Positions 21,539-33,840 of a DNA stretch of 64,000 nt are shown here, one piece after another (position 1 is the first letter of the stretch; each line of letters starts with the position of its first letter). Location: the NCBI RefSeq assembly GCF_024323335.1, contig NC_066581.1:30872699-30936698 (forward strand), read 5' to 3'. Made by a program: the position numbers and the translations under genes. The stretch comes from Lathyrus oleraceus. Taxonomy: Eukaryota; Streptophyta; Magnoliopsida; Fabales; Fabaceae. Under the pieces are notes generated by a model. That model saw only the letters and a list, made by a program, of their open reading frames with translations, was not told the origin of the DNA and did not search any database.

Positions 21539-22626
21539 CTCAACTGAGTCTTCAGTTTTCTACCCAGTATTCGGTAGTTATAAATCCTCTATTCTCCCCT
21601 TTGCAGAGTTAACCTTGTTGTTCATCCTAACCGATGACAGTTACTCGTCCGTGGTTTTCTACCCAGTATTCGGTAGATATAATCCCCTCTTTGTGGTTAT
21701 CTTCGTCCAGTATTCGATGTTGATATTCCCTCCATTTTTCTGGATAATTGCTCTGAGTAAGTAATCGTATTCCCAACAAGTCTTTTTGTGGATAATTGTC
21801 GTATGCTAGCAATTTTATCCTCAGTGGGTCCTTTCACCGTATGCCAGTGATTTGTTCCCCGGGTCATTGATGTTTATCAATGCATCCCTAGTGAGTCATC
21901 TTTCATTTACCCTTTTGTTGGTAATGTTTGTTGCTCCCTTTGATCGGTCATCTTTATATACCTAGTTTTGTTATCCCGATGCCTTTCTTTTCGGTCGATT
22001 TATCCTTTATTAACCCAGTAACCGGTTGTGGATAATCTTCCATGCAAGTATACTATCCACGTTCTTACGGTAATGGATAATATATCTCATGCACTCTTCA
22101 GTCGAAGCCTGTTGTGTTTCCCCAGTCGAGTAAGATTCGTGTCCCTTTGTGGAATCGAATATTCCTTTCTACCTTTTTGAGCGTATCTCCCAGTAACCGG
22201 TGATATGTCTCCTGGATAATTGCCGTATGCTCGCAATTTATCCCCAGTGAGTTATATTTCGTCTACCCTGTTGTTGTTGGTAACGATTGTTTCTCTTTTC
22301 GGTTGGTCACCTATTATATACCTAGTAACCGATATACCTGGTGTTCCTTCCATGCGAGTATATTATCTGCGTTCTGACGGTAATAGATAATATATCTCAT
22401 GCGAGTATACTATCCACGTTCTGACAGTAATGGATAATATATCTCATGCACTCTTTGGTTGAAGACTTTTGTCCTTCCCATTTGAGTAAGATTCGTTTTC
22501 CCGTTGCGGAGTCGAATGTCCACCCTGTAAGTCGATTTGCTTTTTCAAGCCCTCCTTTCGGATGATGAGTGTTTTGGCAGTAAAAATCAATTCACGCTTG
22601 GGTTGGTCACCTATTATATACCCAGT
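21539..22626 (+). other. Element C 3' UTR, segment 2
   Basis: Non-coding. Repeats of the type CCCAGTAACCGGT, phrases such as TGGATAATTGC and ATATCTCATGC, and scattered TCCCCAGT motifs match the 3' UTR of D at about 62870-63390. It starts with A's right target copy (CTCAA) and ends with B's left target copy (CCAGT, 22622-22626). Confidence 0.75.
22622..22626. repeat. Left target-site duplication of element B (CCAGT)
   Basis: CCAGT abuts the B LTR. An identical copy lies at 40373-40377. Together they rebuild the CCCAGTAACCGGT motif of the host 3' UTR. Confidence 0.95.
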
Positions 22627-24564
22627 TGTAGCGGTGTATTCGTCGCCATATGATTTATTGATTAAACCATAAGCAAAGCATACAATGAATTCGAGTCGCC
22701 ACCGCAGTTTTATTTATCCAAAGGACTGGCTAAAAAGCGAACAAAAGCCTAAGAAGTTTTACGCGTAGAAAACTAATAAAAAGATCAGAGAGTCTGGGTA
22801 AGGGGTAAATTACGCAATGGGAAGGTGTTAGGCACCCATCACGTCCTAGGTACTCCTAGGGAGCCCTTTTCACACTTGTTGTATAAAATTGTTATTTGTT
22901 ATGACATAAGTATTGTGCAAACATGATTGGGATGATGAGAAAAGAATATACAATTTTTATTATTGGGTTTGAACGGATGAACCCGCTGCCTACGTACCTT
23001 CCATCAAAGGTAAGGATCAAAACGCCGTAGTTCGGCTAAAAGATTTCCAAAAGGTTTGTGAGTTCAATTTTAAACAATAGCACTGAGGCTCTTCATTATC
23101 AATGGGAGAAAACTCGACCAAGACCAACATCCACCATGCGAGGATAGCTTCGACGTACTAGAGGGGTTAACCCTGTTTTCAGTACGGAAGTCTTATAGTC
23201 GACTCACTAAGGATAAGGTGAGGTTTACATCAACCACAATGATAATTGAAACCTATGGCTAATGTGTGAAAAGATTAACAATGGACAAAGCCAAAACAAT
23301 TGAATGGGTGAAGTTAATTGATTGTGATTATGAAAGTAGGGTCAAAGTATGATTAAGATTGATTCAAAAGAAGTATTATGAAATGGAGTTTGAAAAAGTC
23401 AAGGACTTGGGTCCAGGTTTTTGATTTGAAAACATGAAGATGTTTGCACAATATCTATCTCAAGTTTGAAAGTAATGTGTGAAAAGGTTTAAGACATAAT
23501 GGGAATGAATGGATGAGGGTGAACTGTAAAACTTCCTAGAATGTTCACCTCTTGAAATCATATAGAAGACGACTCAAGTGTGTCCTTTGGAATGGGCAAT
23601 GAACAATGACAAAATAAGCAAGCAAATGATACCGGATGCCACTCAATGGTCTTACTCCAATCTCACAAACAAAGCGGATACCGGATACCAATAGATGGAT
23701 TTACACCAATCTCCTAAATAAAGAAACAAGGATGTCGGAAGCCAATAGATGGACTTATTCCAATCTCCTAAAACAAAATGAAACTTGGATACCGGATGCC
23801 AATCTGTCTGGGCTTATACCAATATCCAACATATGATCATAGGAAAGCAAATGCCAACTTGCAGGGACTTACAATTGCATCCTCACATACTACACACAAA
23901 TGCATCAAGCAAAGAGAAGATGAGTGGCCAATGAGATGGTCTTATACTCACTTCCATATCATAGGAACAATGGCCAATGGATGGTCTTACAATTGTCCTC
24001 AATGGGCAAATAACAAAGATATGTCACAGAGACAAATGAAATGATCATGCACTAATGAGCAATTAATGATGATAAATGCACAAAGCATGCAAGCAAACAT
24101 GTGCATATGAAGTAAGCAATCAATCAATCAAAGGCATTCAGCACACACTATAACCAAACAATGAGGCTCATACAAAGGGTTAGGCATTGAAGCCAACTGG
24201 AATGGGGTTAATGGTGCTCTTAACCTTGCCTTTGAGGGGCTAAGGTGAAGCAGATGAAAGAATATGAGGGGTGTGCCTCATTGCTCTTATCCCTGGTCAG
24301 GGAGAGCATTTGAATATCAGAAGGTGTGGGAGTTCAGAAAGTAGGAACTCTCTCCACAGATTATTGACTCAATAGATCTTGGGCTTTTACTCACTATGCA
24401 TCAACACAAGTAGTGTGAGCAAGGTGAGTGACACACAGAATAGTAGGAGATAGGTTGCATATCTCTTGGATTCTACCAATTGCCCTATTTAAAGGACTTT
24501 TCCTGCTTGGGACAAATGTAAACACACACAAGCATTGCCTCTTAAGGAGGACTTCAGACAGTTG

Positions 24565-24586
24565 CCTGGCCAAATAACAGGCCAGG
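24565..24586 (-). other. Conserved LTR hairpin with TGTTA loop (B 3' LTR)
   Basis: Minus strand: CCTGGCC pairs perfectly with GGCCAGG around TGTTATTT. The U-A pair here replaces the U-G pair of element A. A second copy is at 36923-36944. Confidence 0.65.
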
Positions 24587-25632
24587 TCTTCCAGACTACA
24601 TGAAGATAAGGAATTATACCTCAATGCAAATTGCTATTAAAGCAAAGCAAAGCAAGTTCTTAAAGAACTAAGAAACTAAGGGTACCTGAAACCAGTCAAA
24701 CAGAATCAGTACACAACTCAAAGTCAAACCAAAATAAGATAAGGATCAACAGTCAACACAATTGACAAATGTGCAATGCACAAAGCTCAAAGCATATGAG
24801 CTAAACATCCTACAAAAACAACCAAGTTAGTCATGATAATCAATCAAGCTCATTCAATTTGTATTGATCTCTTTGGGTATTTGTTGCTTAACCTGAAACA
24901 ACAAACTTAAACATGAGCAACATGACCACTAGGACAAGCCTAGGGTCAAAAAGAGATGAGAAAATCAAAACAGCAAGTGACAAGTGTCCAAAATCAAGTT
25001 CAAACAATCAAGAAACAAACTCAATTGGTTTCATGTTCATATCAATCATCATCATCATTTTATAAGCAAATTAGGTCAAAGCATGGCATATAGAAGCTCA
25101 AAGAAGTCAACAGAATGATTCAACTCAAAACCAATCATAAACATTTCAAAAAATTATCAAATAATTCATGATCAAACATCATCCATAACATGACAAGCAT
25201 ACCAAATTTCAGATCATTTGGATAAAGGGAAGTTGGTCAATGAAAATCAGAAAGGCAAGGCAAGTTCAAGCAAGCTCAAAGAAGTCAACCAAACATGCAC
25301 CAACTTCAATAAATCATAAATCAGTGACAACATATGAGAAATGAATGGGATCAAAACCATGACAAAGCTTAAGATGTCTACTAATCACATGTCAAATTTC
25401 AAGTTCATCCAATTAAGTATGAGGATTTCACAAATCATATGAGAATATGTGTCACAAAAGGTCAACATATGACCAAACAGGGGAGAAAATCCCAAACAAA
25501 TAGGAAATGCCATCAATAATTCCAGAAAAATTCACATGTAAACTAGACATCCACAAGTATGTTCATGCAAAAATTCAAACCAATTTGAGTTCAAGAAGCA
25601 TGGCAATTAAAATCATGAAATTAGACATCAAT

Positions 25633-25655
25633 GGTGTGACACAAATTGTCACACC
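25633..25655. repeat. Conserved LTR palindrome (B 3' LTR)
   Basis: Arms GGTGTGACA and TGTCACACC; loop ATTTG on the element's strand. Confidence 0.85.
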
Positions 25656-28015
25656 CTAATTCAAAAAATCATAACTCACAAACCAGCAATGATAAATTCA
25701 CAAACTCTACACCAAAATCACCATGAATGTGTCTAGTTTGAGCACAAAACATTTGGGAAGCATTGGATAATGTATCATCATTTCACAATTGATTTGGCAA
25801 GACATACATAAAATGGACACATATGACAAACCATAGCACAATTAAAAATCCATTCATGCAAAAAATATGGAAAAATCATGATAAAAAACTAGAGATCAAG
25901 ATAAGCATTTAGCAAATAATCCCATGAATTTTGGATAAGAAATGAGGGTGCTATGATTTTTGGAAGATGGTGTCACAAAATGAAATAAAATTGCAAAAAT
26001 AAAATGAATTAATGATTTAAATAACGACCGATGGCAATTTTGTAATAACTGGACTCACTAAGTGAAACGCTGCGTTTCACTTAGTGAGGTGGCACGCAGC
26101 AAGTGGCTCATGGCAATGGAATAGTAAAAAATTCATGCAAAACAAAATGCTACAGCCAAAACACGATCTGGGTTTGAAATTAGGGTTTGTGCGTTACTGT
26201 TCATCATCATCACCAAATCGTGATGAACATTTTTCCCAGAAATGGACAACAAGCATAGCAATCAATTTAGCAAACAACATACATCAACATTCCAACAACC
26301 ATTTTCATCGAATCATGCTAGCAAAGAAGAATCATGCAAAAACATATTCAAGTATCAAACTTCATGACAACATAACTTTCAAATTACTCAACCATTTTCA
26401 TCGATTCAAAGCTTATTGTGACCAGCAAAGCAAGATCTATCTAAGGCATGGCATGATTTTAGAAATAGAGAGATTCGAAAACTCACTTGATTTGAAGTGC
26501 AGTGGTGATGCAGTGGTTGTTTGGTCGTGTAAGGCTGAAACAGATGACCAAAGTTGCTTTAGATGATGAATGGTCAATGAATTTTAGCTCAGCAATGTTG
26601 ATTCTAGCTCAAAACCAAATCTGCCATGGAAATGCTCTTGATGTAACAGAGCTGTATTCTTTGCTTACAGTTATGTGTTGTTGGTTGCAAGAGGCTCAAA
26701 AAATGATGGTGGATGATGGAATAACTAACCAGGGCTCGAGTTCTTTCAGATTTCAGCCAAAAAGTTCAGATGAAAAAAGTGAGTGTTTTAGAGAGAATGA
26801 GATTTTTCTGTTTTGTGAAAGTGTGCTGCTAGGGTTTGTTCAGCAGAAAAATGACATATATACTGTGATTAACATGGCTTAAGTTTGGTTAATTTGAGTG
26901 GTAATTAAGGTTAGCTTAAAGTGAAGTGTTTTTGGTTAATTTGTGGATTTCACTCAAAACTGCATGGGCATGGCTTACAGCTGCGAAAATGGGCTTTGTA
27001 CACATCCAAAATGCAATTCCTGAACATTTTCAATTGGTAGAAATGGTTGGAAATGGTTATTTTAAAAGTCAACTTTTTTACCTTTCCTTTTTAATTCAAG
27101 TCAACTAGAAAATGCCATTTTGATTGGTTGCGTTTTGGTAAAATGTGATGAAAGGTTTGGATAGAGCACATCAAATGTGACTTGTAGCAAAAAACCCCAC
27201 CCAATTTGGCCAAATGGTTTGGAAGATATGCCACTTTGAAGTTCAAAATTTTTGAGAATGATTTGATCATAACTTGCCAACCATAAATGGGAATTGAGTG
27301 TTCTTGGACTTTTTGGAAATGGGAGAACAAGATCTTCAACTTTCATGTTGGGAAAAAATTCATTTGAAGCTTGTATGATGATGTAATTTTGAGGAGAAGA
27401 AGTTTCCATTTTTGGCAAATTCCAATTACAGGTCAACTTTCTATTTTTGGCAACTTCTTGACTGACTTCAAATTCTTCACTGTGGATGTTTGACATGTTA
27501 TATGAGGCTTATATAGACATGAATGAGACCTCTCAAACCAATTCCCACCATCAAATCACTGATTAAATGCACAGTTGACCAACAGTTGACTTCAGTTGAC
27601 TTTGCTAGGGTTTTGGTTGACTGAACCAAGTTCTGATGAATTCCAAACCCTAATCCCTTGAGATCTTGATTCCAAATGATGTCACAACTCATGTTAACTC
27701 TTGATGAATGATCATGGTGCCCAAATTCTTCAAGAATGGCCACCATCCACTGTTCAATGACTGATTAGACTGATTGACCTAGTTTGCTTCAGCTGCAAGT
27801 AACATGGTTAGATGACAATATTTTTGTACCTTTGGTTAGTAAACAGATGAAAAGCAATGATATACAAATGCAATACATGCTTGGTGATCAAGAACCACAC
27901 TCACAAGGCAACCCACCCACTAGGAGGGAAGCTAGGGCATGCAATGATCCTTGAGGCCATGATATGATATGGTATGGGCCATGAGGGATCTTAGGGCCAA
28001 AATTGGGGTCTTACA

Positions 28016-28028
28016 GATGCCCCTATTT
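28016..28028 (-). other. Polypurine tract of element B
   Basis: The minus strand reads AAATAGGGGCATC directly before the LTR, identical to element C's tract. Confidence 0.8.
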
Positions 28029-31000
28029 AAGTTCATTCTAGCCGGAGAAGTGAAGTTTAGAAATCTTCATCTTGACGCGGTATAATGGGCTTAAATAACA
28101 GTAATGAGACAAATTTTGGTCCCTAAGAGACCTCATGATGCAAATGTATGTATGCAAAAGACACAAACTCTGTGGGGGATATGATTCACACAGAAGAAAA
28201 GACGATCCATCGGAGTAACACATTCACCAGGAACAGAGACTCTAACAAGACTCTTGTTGGGGATAAACAAAACTGACACAGCGTGAACAAGACACGACTC
28301 TGATTAGGGAAACAGAAATCAGACTGGAGGCCTCACTGGGGAGTGAAGGACTCACACTGGGGAAAAGAACTCCAAAGGAAAATAAATCCATTGGAAAGAC
28401 ACAAGCTGACTCCTGGGGAGAAGCAAAAGGAAATTCCACTGAGGAAGCACCAAAGAATGAGGTGTTACCGGTATAAGGGTAACAAACTCAGGAAGAATGA
28501 ATATCTAAGACCGGTATAAGGGTGAGAGATATCAATCAACCAAACATCTGAGAAAGACCTGGAAAAGGTACATAAACTCAGGAAAATCTGACTCCACAAA
28601 GGACCGAGGTCATAATAGGGAGCAGAAAGGAAGGAACACCAAGGATACCGGGTTGTAGGCATGTAACAGGTGGCCGACCAAAGACGTGAATTGGTGTGTG
28701 TTCCAAAACACTCATCATCCTGAAGAGAGCGAAAGCAAACTTGTTTATAGGATGGATATTTGATTCTGTAAAGAATGCAAATCTTACTCAGTTGGGGAGA
28801 CAAACAAAGTGTTCGACAAGAGAGTGCATGAGATATATTATCTATAGCCGTCAAAACGTAGATAATACCCTCGCATGGAAAGTTATCCTGAACCGGGTTG
28901 TAGGTTGTTTATAGGATAAGATCCGAAATCGTGAATTGGTTTGTGTTCCAAAACACTCATCATCCTGAAGAAAGCTAGAACAACAAACTTGTTTGTAGGA
29001 TGGACATTCGATTCCACAAGGAATACGAATCTTACTCTGCGGAGAAAAACAATCAAAAGATTGACCCAAGAGTGAACGAGATATAATATCCATTGCCGTC
29101 AGAACGTGGATAGAATACTCACATGGAAGATTATCCTGAACCAGGTTGTAGGTTGTTTATAGGATAAGATCCGAAATCGTGATTTGGTTTGTGTTCCAAA
29201 ACACTCATCATCCTGAAGAAAGCTAGAACAGCAGACTTGTTTATAGGACGGACGTTCGATTCTGTAAAGAATGCGAAACTTACTCAACTGGGGAAAATCA
29301 ACAAAGGATTCCGACCAAAGAGCGCATGAGACATATTATTCATTACCGGCAGACCGTGAATAATGTACTCGAAAGGAAGAGACACCAGAGATACCGAAGT
29401 ATATAATAGGTGACTAACCAAAAAGAGAGACAATCGATACCAAGCATACGGGTAAACGAAAGACAACCTCAAAGGGATAAACTGCAAGCATCCGGCAATT
29501 ATCCAACAACAAAGAATACTCGCTTCCGCAAAGGGAAATAACGAATCTTACTCGACCAGGGAAACGCGAAAGGCTTCGACTGAAGAGTGCATGAGATATA
29601 TTATTCATAGCCGTCAAAACGTGAATAATAACCTCGCAAGGAAGATTATCCTGAACCGGGTTGTAGGTTGTTTATAGGATAAGATCCGAAAAGAAAGGCA
29701 TCAGGATACCAAACTAGGTATATAATGATGAACAATCAAAGGGAGCAACAGACATTACCAACAAGAGGGTAAATGAAAGAAGACTTGCTGGGATGCATTG
29801 ATGCAAATCAATGATCCGGGGAACACAATCACTGACAAAAGGTGAAAGGACCCACTGGGGATAAAATTGCTATCATACAGCAATTATCCACAAAAGACTT
29901 GCTGGGGATATAAGTGCTGATCTGAGCAACTTATCCAAGCAAAGGAAAATCAACATTAAGAACTAGATAAAGATAATCACAAAGAGGGAATTGTCATCGG
30001 TTAGGATGAACAACAAAGTTAACTCTGCTAGTGGAAAAAACAGGGTTAATAACTACCGGTTTATAGGTAGAAAAACCGCAAAGATAGGACTTACGACTGC
30101 TGGTTTGTAGGCAGAAGGACAGAAGTTCTGGTGGGGATGACCATAAAATTAGGGTTTAAATCTACCGAATACGGGGTAGAAGACCAACAACTCCGCATGG
30201 GGATAGATCAAATTACAAATCCGCACGGGAAACCAAAATAGGGCTTATAACAAACCACAAACTGCTGGAGAGCAGGAAAATAGGATTTACAACTACCGAC
30301 TGAGGGTAGAGACCAGAACTTTCCGCTGGGGAACAACCCACTGGGAAGCACAAGACATTTGACAAATAGCCCATTCGGGAGTAATCCGAAAGACAGACTG
30401 AATCAAGACACATCCTAATGAGAATGTAACTCAAATAGGAAAATCCATCTCAATATATGTGTTGGGAGGAAACGGAAGAAACCGTCATCCACGAGGATAT
30501 ATCTCAGTGGGGAACTGCAGAAGGAAAGACAACCGACATTTTTTGCTTATGGGGCTGACTCTATATGGAGAGATTTTAAACACCCGACATCTGCTTTGGG
30601 AAGATCTATAAAGAAGATCTGTATCACCCGTTGCAGGGAACAACAAACAAAGGATATATGGCAAGAAATGCAACATGAGTATCTGGATGTTTATGAATAT
30701 GCATGAATATGCGTGATTTATGTTTGATGAATGCTGACAAAACAGACAATTCTAACACAACCAAGTCCAAGAATCGAACGCCCGGTATTATACTTCCAGG
30801 GGAAAACCAACTGGAGAGCCAACCTATGCTGTAAAGCAAAGATCTGCGGGTACTGCTGGAGAAGCAGAGGGTCAGAGATAACAGGAAGCAACCCAATCAG
30901 GGTACAGAAAGTCGCAACGGGCAGAGACAGCCACCGGGACGAATCTGTCGGGGAGCAAGAGAAAATCTCGAAGTATCTGCAGGGGATCCCAGTGTCAACT

Positions 31001-32280
31001 GAGAAACAAAAGGTGCATTGCACAAACACGAACTGCTGTAGAAGCAACTCCACATAACTCTGCTGGGGAACAACCCACTGAAGGAGAATGTACCACACAA
31101 GTAGATTCTGCAACAAGCCACTCTACTTGGGGAGAATACACATAGCAAACTGATCATAACAAGTAGATTCTGCAATAGGAGCCACTCTACTGGGGATCAC
31201 AAACAGCCAGGAAATCAATCCATTCTCTGGATGCTAGAGCCATCATCCGACCATACTGGGGATTGAAGGAGTATTCAACAGGCAAAACTGCCTCAACAAA
31301 CGCTCTGCAGACTACGCTGAGGAACAGATGGATGCAATACTGGGATGTCAACCCAAATCAACTACTGAGTAGGAAAATAAATCCTGCTCTGTTGAAGAGA
31401 AAAAACTCTGATGGAGAGATAGCACCAATTCCGCAGACGACTTCGCCGTGGAAAAGGCAAAGTACCGGGTATCAAACCGCTGACTTACCGACTCTTTTAA
31501 AAGGAAAACGACCGTGCTGAGGCAACAGACAACTCTGATGGCACCCGCACTAGGGAGAGTGACAACAACTCTGCTTGCGAATGCGCTGAGGAGACAAATA
31601 AAGTCTGGGGATGTCGACCCACTGGAGAAAGTGACGGGGCACCAAGATGACAAACCATCAATCGCCGAAACTTCTACAAGAAGAGCACCCATGCTGGGGA
31701 AAACTGCTGCTGGAGAAAACGAAGTCTTCAACAACACTCTGCTTGCGACTATACTGGGGAACAACCCCAACAACAACTCTGTTTGAGGAACAACCCCAAC
31801 AAAGATCTGAAGAAAGAAGATACAACCAAACCAGGAATATGAACCAATGTCTTGCCTGTTGGAGATCACGCCACCCTCGGGAGAGCACTGAGATATTCTT
31901 GAGTATCCTTTCAACCTTGTGAATGTTCACTTTGTTTAAAACAAATTTTTTTGAAAAATTCATTTGTTTAAAACAATGATATTTTATCAATTTAAGACAT
32001 GCAAAACATTTGTTGAATTGAAACAAATAAGAGTGCAAATAATTGGATAAAAATCTCAAATTGATTTGATGGAATGGTAGCCTGCAAATGGCAAGATTCC
32101 ATAAATCTGTACAAATTTGAAATCAGTGATATATATTGGAAGAGGGCTACATTGAACATAATGATCCTTTCTCTACCAATTTGAATCTCGATGTATCCGA
32201 AGCTTCGGTTGACGACGAATCGAGAATCTTCTGACGGAATGACGACTGTGGAACAGAAAGTCTTGTCAGGATGCAGTTAC
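28029..32280 (-). repeat. Element B 3' UTR, 4.2 kb of degenerate repeats
   Basis: Non-coding. The plus strand shows dozens of ACTCTGCTGGGGA-like motifs, which on the element's strand are TCCCCAGCAGAGT (exact 13-mer at 31057-31069). A second module (28840-29330 and 29600-29690) repeats three to four times around the phrases 'ttgtaggttgtttataggataagatccgaaa' family and 'ccaaaacactcatcatcctgaag' family, an imperfect tandem of roughly 245 bp. ORFs in this stretch follow the repeats and are not genes. Confidence 0.75.
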
Positions 32281-32302
32281 TTGCCAAATCCCTAATTTTT
32301 GC

Positions 32303-32451
32303 CTAGATTGCCCCAGGGTGAGGTACTCAATCTAGCGGGATGCAAATATACATTTTTTTCAAGTCTCTAATTTTTGCCTGAATTACCCTTGCGGGTTCTC
32401 CACCGAGACGCTCATTTTTGCCTAAGCCGCCCTTTCGGGTTTTCAACTTAG
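32303..32451 (-). other. Hairpin array after the pol remnant of element B
   Basis: CTAAGTTG/CGGCTTAG with inner CCC-GAAA-GGG (32422-32451, minus), a weaker CCC-GCAA-GGG hairpin near 32378-32404, and a perfect 8-bp CTAGATTG/CAATCTAG stem (32303-32335). The order matches element D. Confidence 0.65.
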
Positions 32452-32494
32452 CGAGCTATTCTGTTTTTTTTCATTTTTTTGCATATACTTTTTT

Positions 32495-32833
32495 TTAGGC
32501 GAAGTATCTCTTGACTGCATCTGAATTCACAGGACGAGTGAAATCCTCCCCATCCATTGTTGTAAGCATCAAAGCTCCGCCTGAGAAGGCTCTCTTAACA
32601 ACATATGGACCCTCGTAGTTTGGAGTCCACTTGCCCCTGGAATCGGGCGCGAAAGACAAGACTTTCTTGAGCACGAGGTCACCTTCTCTGAACACACGAG
32701 GCTTGACCTTCTTATCGAATGCTTTCTTCATTCTCTGCTGATATAACTGACCATGACACATGGCAGTTAATCGCTTCTCTTCAATCAAATTCAACTGGTC
32801 ATAACGACTCTGAATCCATTCAGCATCAGTCAA
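32495..32833 (-). pseudogene. Element B integrase C-terminal remnant
   Basis: A 112-codon frame ending in KRYFA aligns with the end of pol in A (to 13137) and D (60870-61208), including WIQSRYDQLNLIEE and NYEGPYVVK. It covers only the region after the integrase catalytic core, so it cannot integrate DNA. The frame is open; element D has a stop (61017) in the matching stretch. Confidence 0.85.
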
Positions 32834-33140
32834 CTAGGGACTTGAGGGTATAATTTTTCTTTTTTCTTTTGAAAAGATTTGAAATTTTTTTCCTAATTTT
32901 TGATTTTTTCATCTTTTTCACCCTCTTCTTTTTTTTTTTTTTACATTACATTTGTAATGCCCCAGTTTGACTGTTCTGCTGATTCTCATGATACAGCTGA
33001 ATGAGCTTCTTTCGGTGCTCAAGAAGGCGAGTAATCTCATCAGGAATCCCCTTCAACATCTTCTTCCTCTGCTCCGAATACAAAGAATTCAAGATTGGGA
33101 GATGGCGTTGGATCATTATGTTCAATGGGTTTAGAAGTCC
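32834..33140 (-). pseudogene. Element B pol N-terminal scrap joined to filler
   Basis: 33140 down to about 32955 matches the first codons of pol in D (52776 onward), including the linker ending at the KIIQ-like position, but with two single-base insertions (just after the acceptor and near 33050) that leave the original frame. About 110 bases of A-rich filler (32834-32945) then lead straight to the integrase C-terminus: RT, both RNases H and the integrase core are deleted. Confidence 0.75.
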
Positions 33141-33393
33141 CTGCATAATGAAGAGCTTTTGTATTTAAACAAGCAAATCATTTATGCAGATGAAAAAGTT
33201 GTTTTTGTTTTTTTTCAGGGTTTTTTGTGATCACTGATTTCATGCAAAAAGCAAAAAGTGAAAACAAAGGAAAAACAAATGTTTAACAATGCAAAAATTG
33301 AATGAAAACATCATTGTATATATGCTTTGCCAACAATGTCATCACTTCTCCTTTTGGCATGGGAGAATGGTTTCAAACAAAATGAACAATTAC
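33141..33393 (-). other. Pro-pol intron retained in element B, 253 nt
   Basis: Minus strand: donor GTAATTG starts at 33393, overlapping the TAA stop of the upstream frame. Acceptor TATGCAG ends at 33141. It matches the A and D introns in position although most surrounding coding DNA is deleted. Confidence 0.75.
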
Positions 33394-33632
33394 TCTGATC
33401 TATGGATGACTGTAGGAACATCTACAGCGACCCAATTGTGGCAGACACCACCAGGAATAACGAAGTTGTTCACGTCCTCTGCGTCCTCTCCCAAGATAGC
33501 AGCAGCTTCCTCTTCTTCAGGTTGATCGTCATGGATGAATCCCCCACTTGTGAACAAACCTTGCTCATTGCATGCCCCAGAACAGTAGCCAATGCCAGCC
33601 CGGGATCTGTTGACCAGGAATAAATCCATCAA
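33394..33632 (-). pseudogene. Element B gag-pro tail remnant
   Basis: An 80-codon frame aligned with the gag-pro tail of D (52280-52503): AGIGY, an acidic stretch, then NNFVIPGGVCHNWVAVDVPT-like end. Upstream it is fused to the gag N-terminal scrap; gag core and protease are missing. Confidence 0.8.
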
Positions 33633-33649
33633 CAGTACTTAGTCTGGCA

Positions 33650-33694
33650 AATACCTCCTCTGAGTTCACAATTCTCTTGCTCAAGATGATCCAT
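33650..33694 (-). pseudogene. Element B gag N-terminal scrap
   Basis: The frame opens MDHLEQENCEL at ATG 33694, aligning with MEHLEQENKDL of D (49347). After about 12 codons similarity stops at the deletion junction. The leader upstream (33695-33840) also matches D. Confidence 0.75.
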
Positions 33695-33840
33695 CAATCT
33701 GGCAGAGATGGCTCTGGTATAGTACCGGCGGAGTACGTCTTCAAAATAAATGAAGAGCCACAGGGGTCAAACCACAGGACGGGAGACCGGAACAAAACAC
33801 CCGCTTATGCAAATGATGCATGAAGTGTTTATGCATATGC

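Larger units (their letters stand above)
22627..28015 (-). repeat. Element B 3' LTR, 5389 bp
   Basis: On the minus strand it starts TGTAAGACCCC at 28015 and ends CGCTACA at 22627. Landmarks (minus): W-box-like GTTGAC cluster 27574-27600, conserved block about 27296-27370, TATA-like TATATAT at 26856-26862, palindrome 25633-25655, hairpin 24565-24586, minisatellite 23630-23825. The 160-codon plus-strand frame at 26084 is antisense and repeats in the other LTR, so it is not a gene. Confidence 0.95.

Noticed and set aside
24394..24624. 76-codon minus frame in B LTR, repeated at 36752-36982, with relatives in other LTRs
   Set aside because: It covers the conserved hairpin block; similarity in A, C and E is at the nucleotide and stem level, with frames broken, so RNA structure explains it better than a peptide.
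26084..26566. 160-codon plus-strand frame, repeated at 38441-38923
   Set aside because: It lies antisense inside the LTRs of element B, so its repetition reflects LTR identity. It has no domain and no counterpart in other LTRs.
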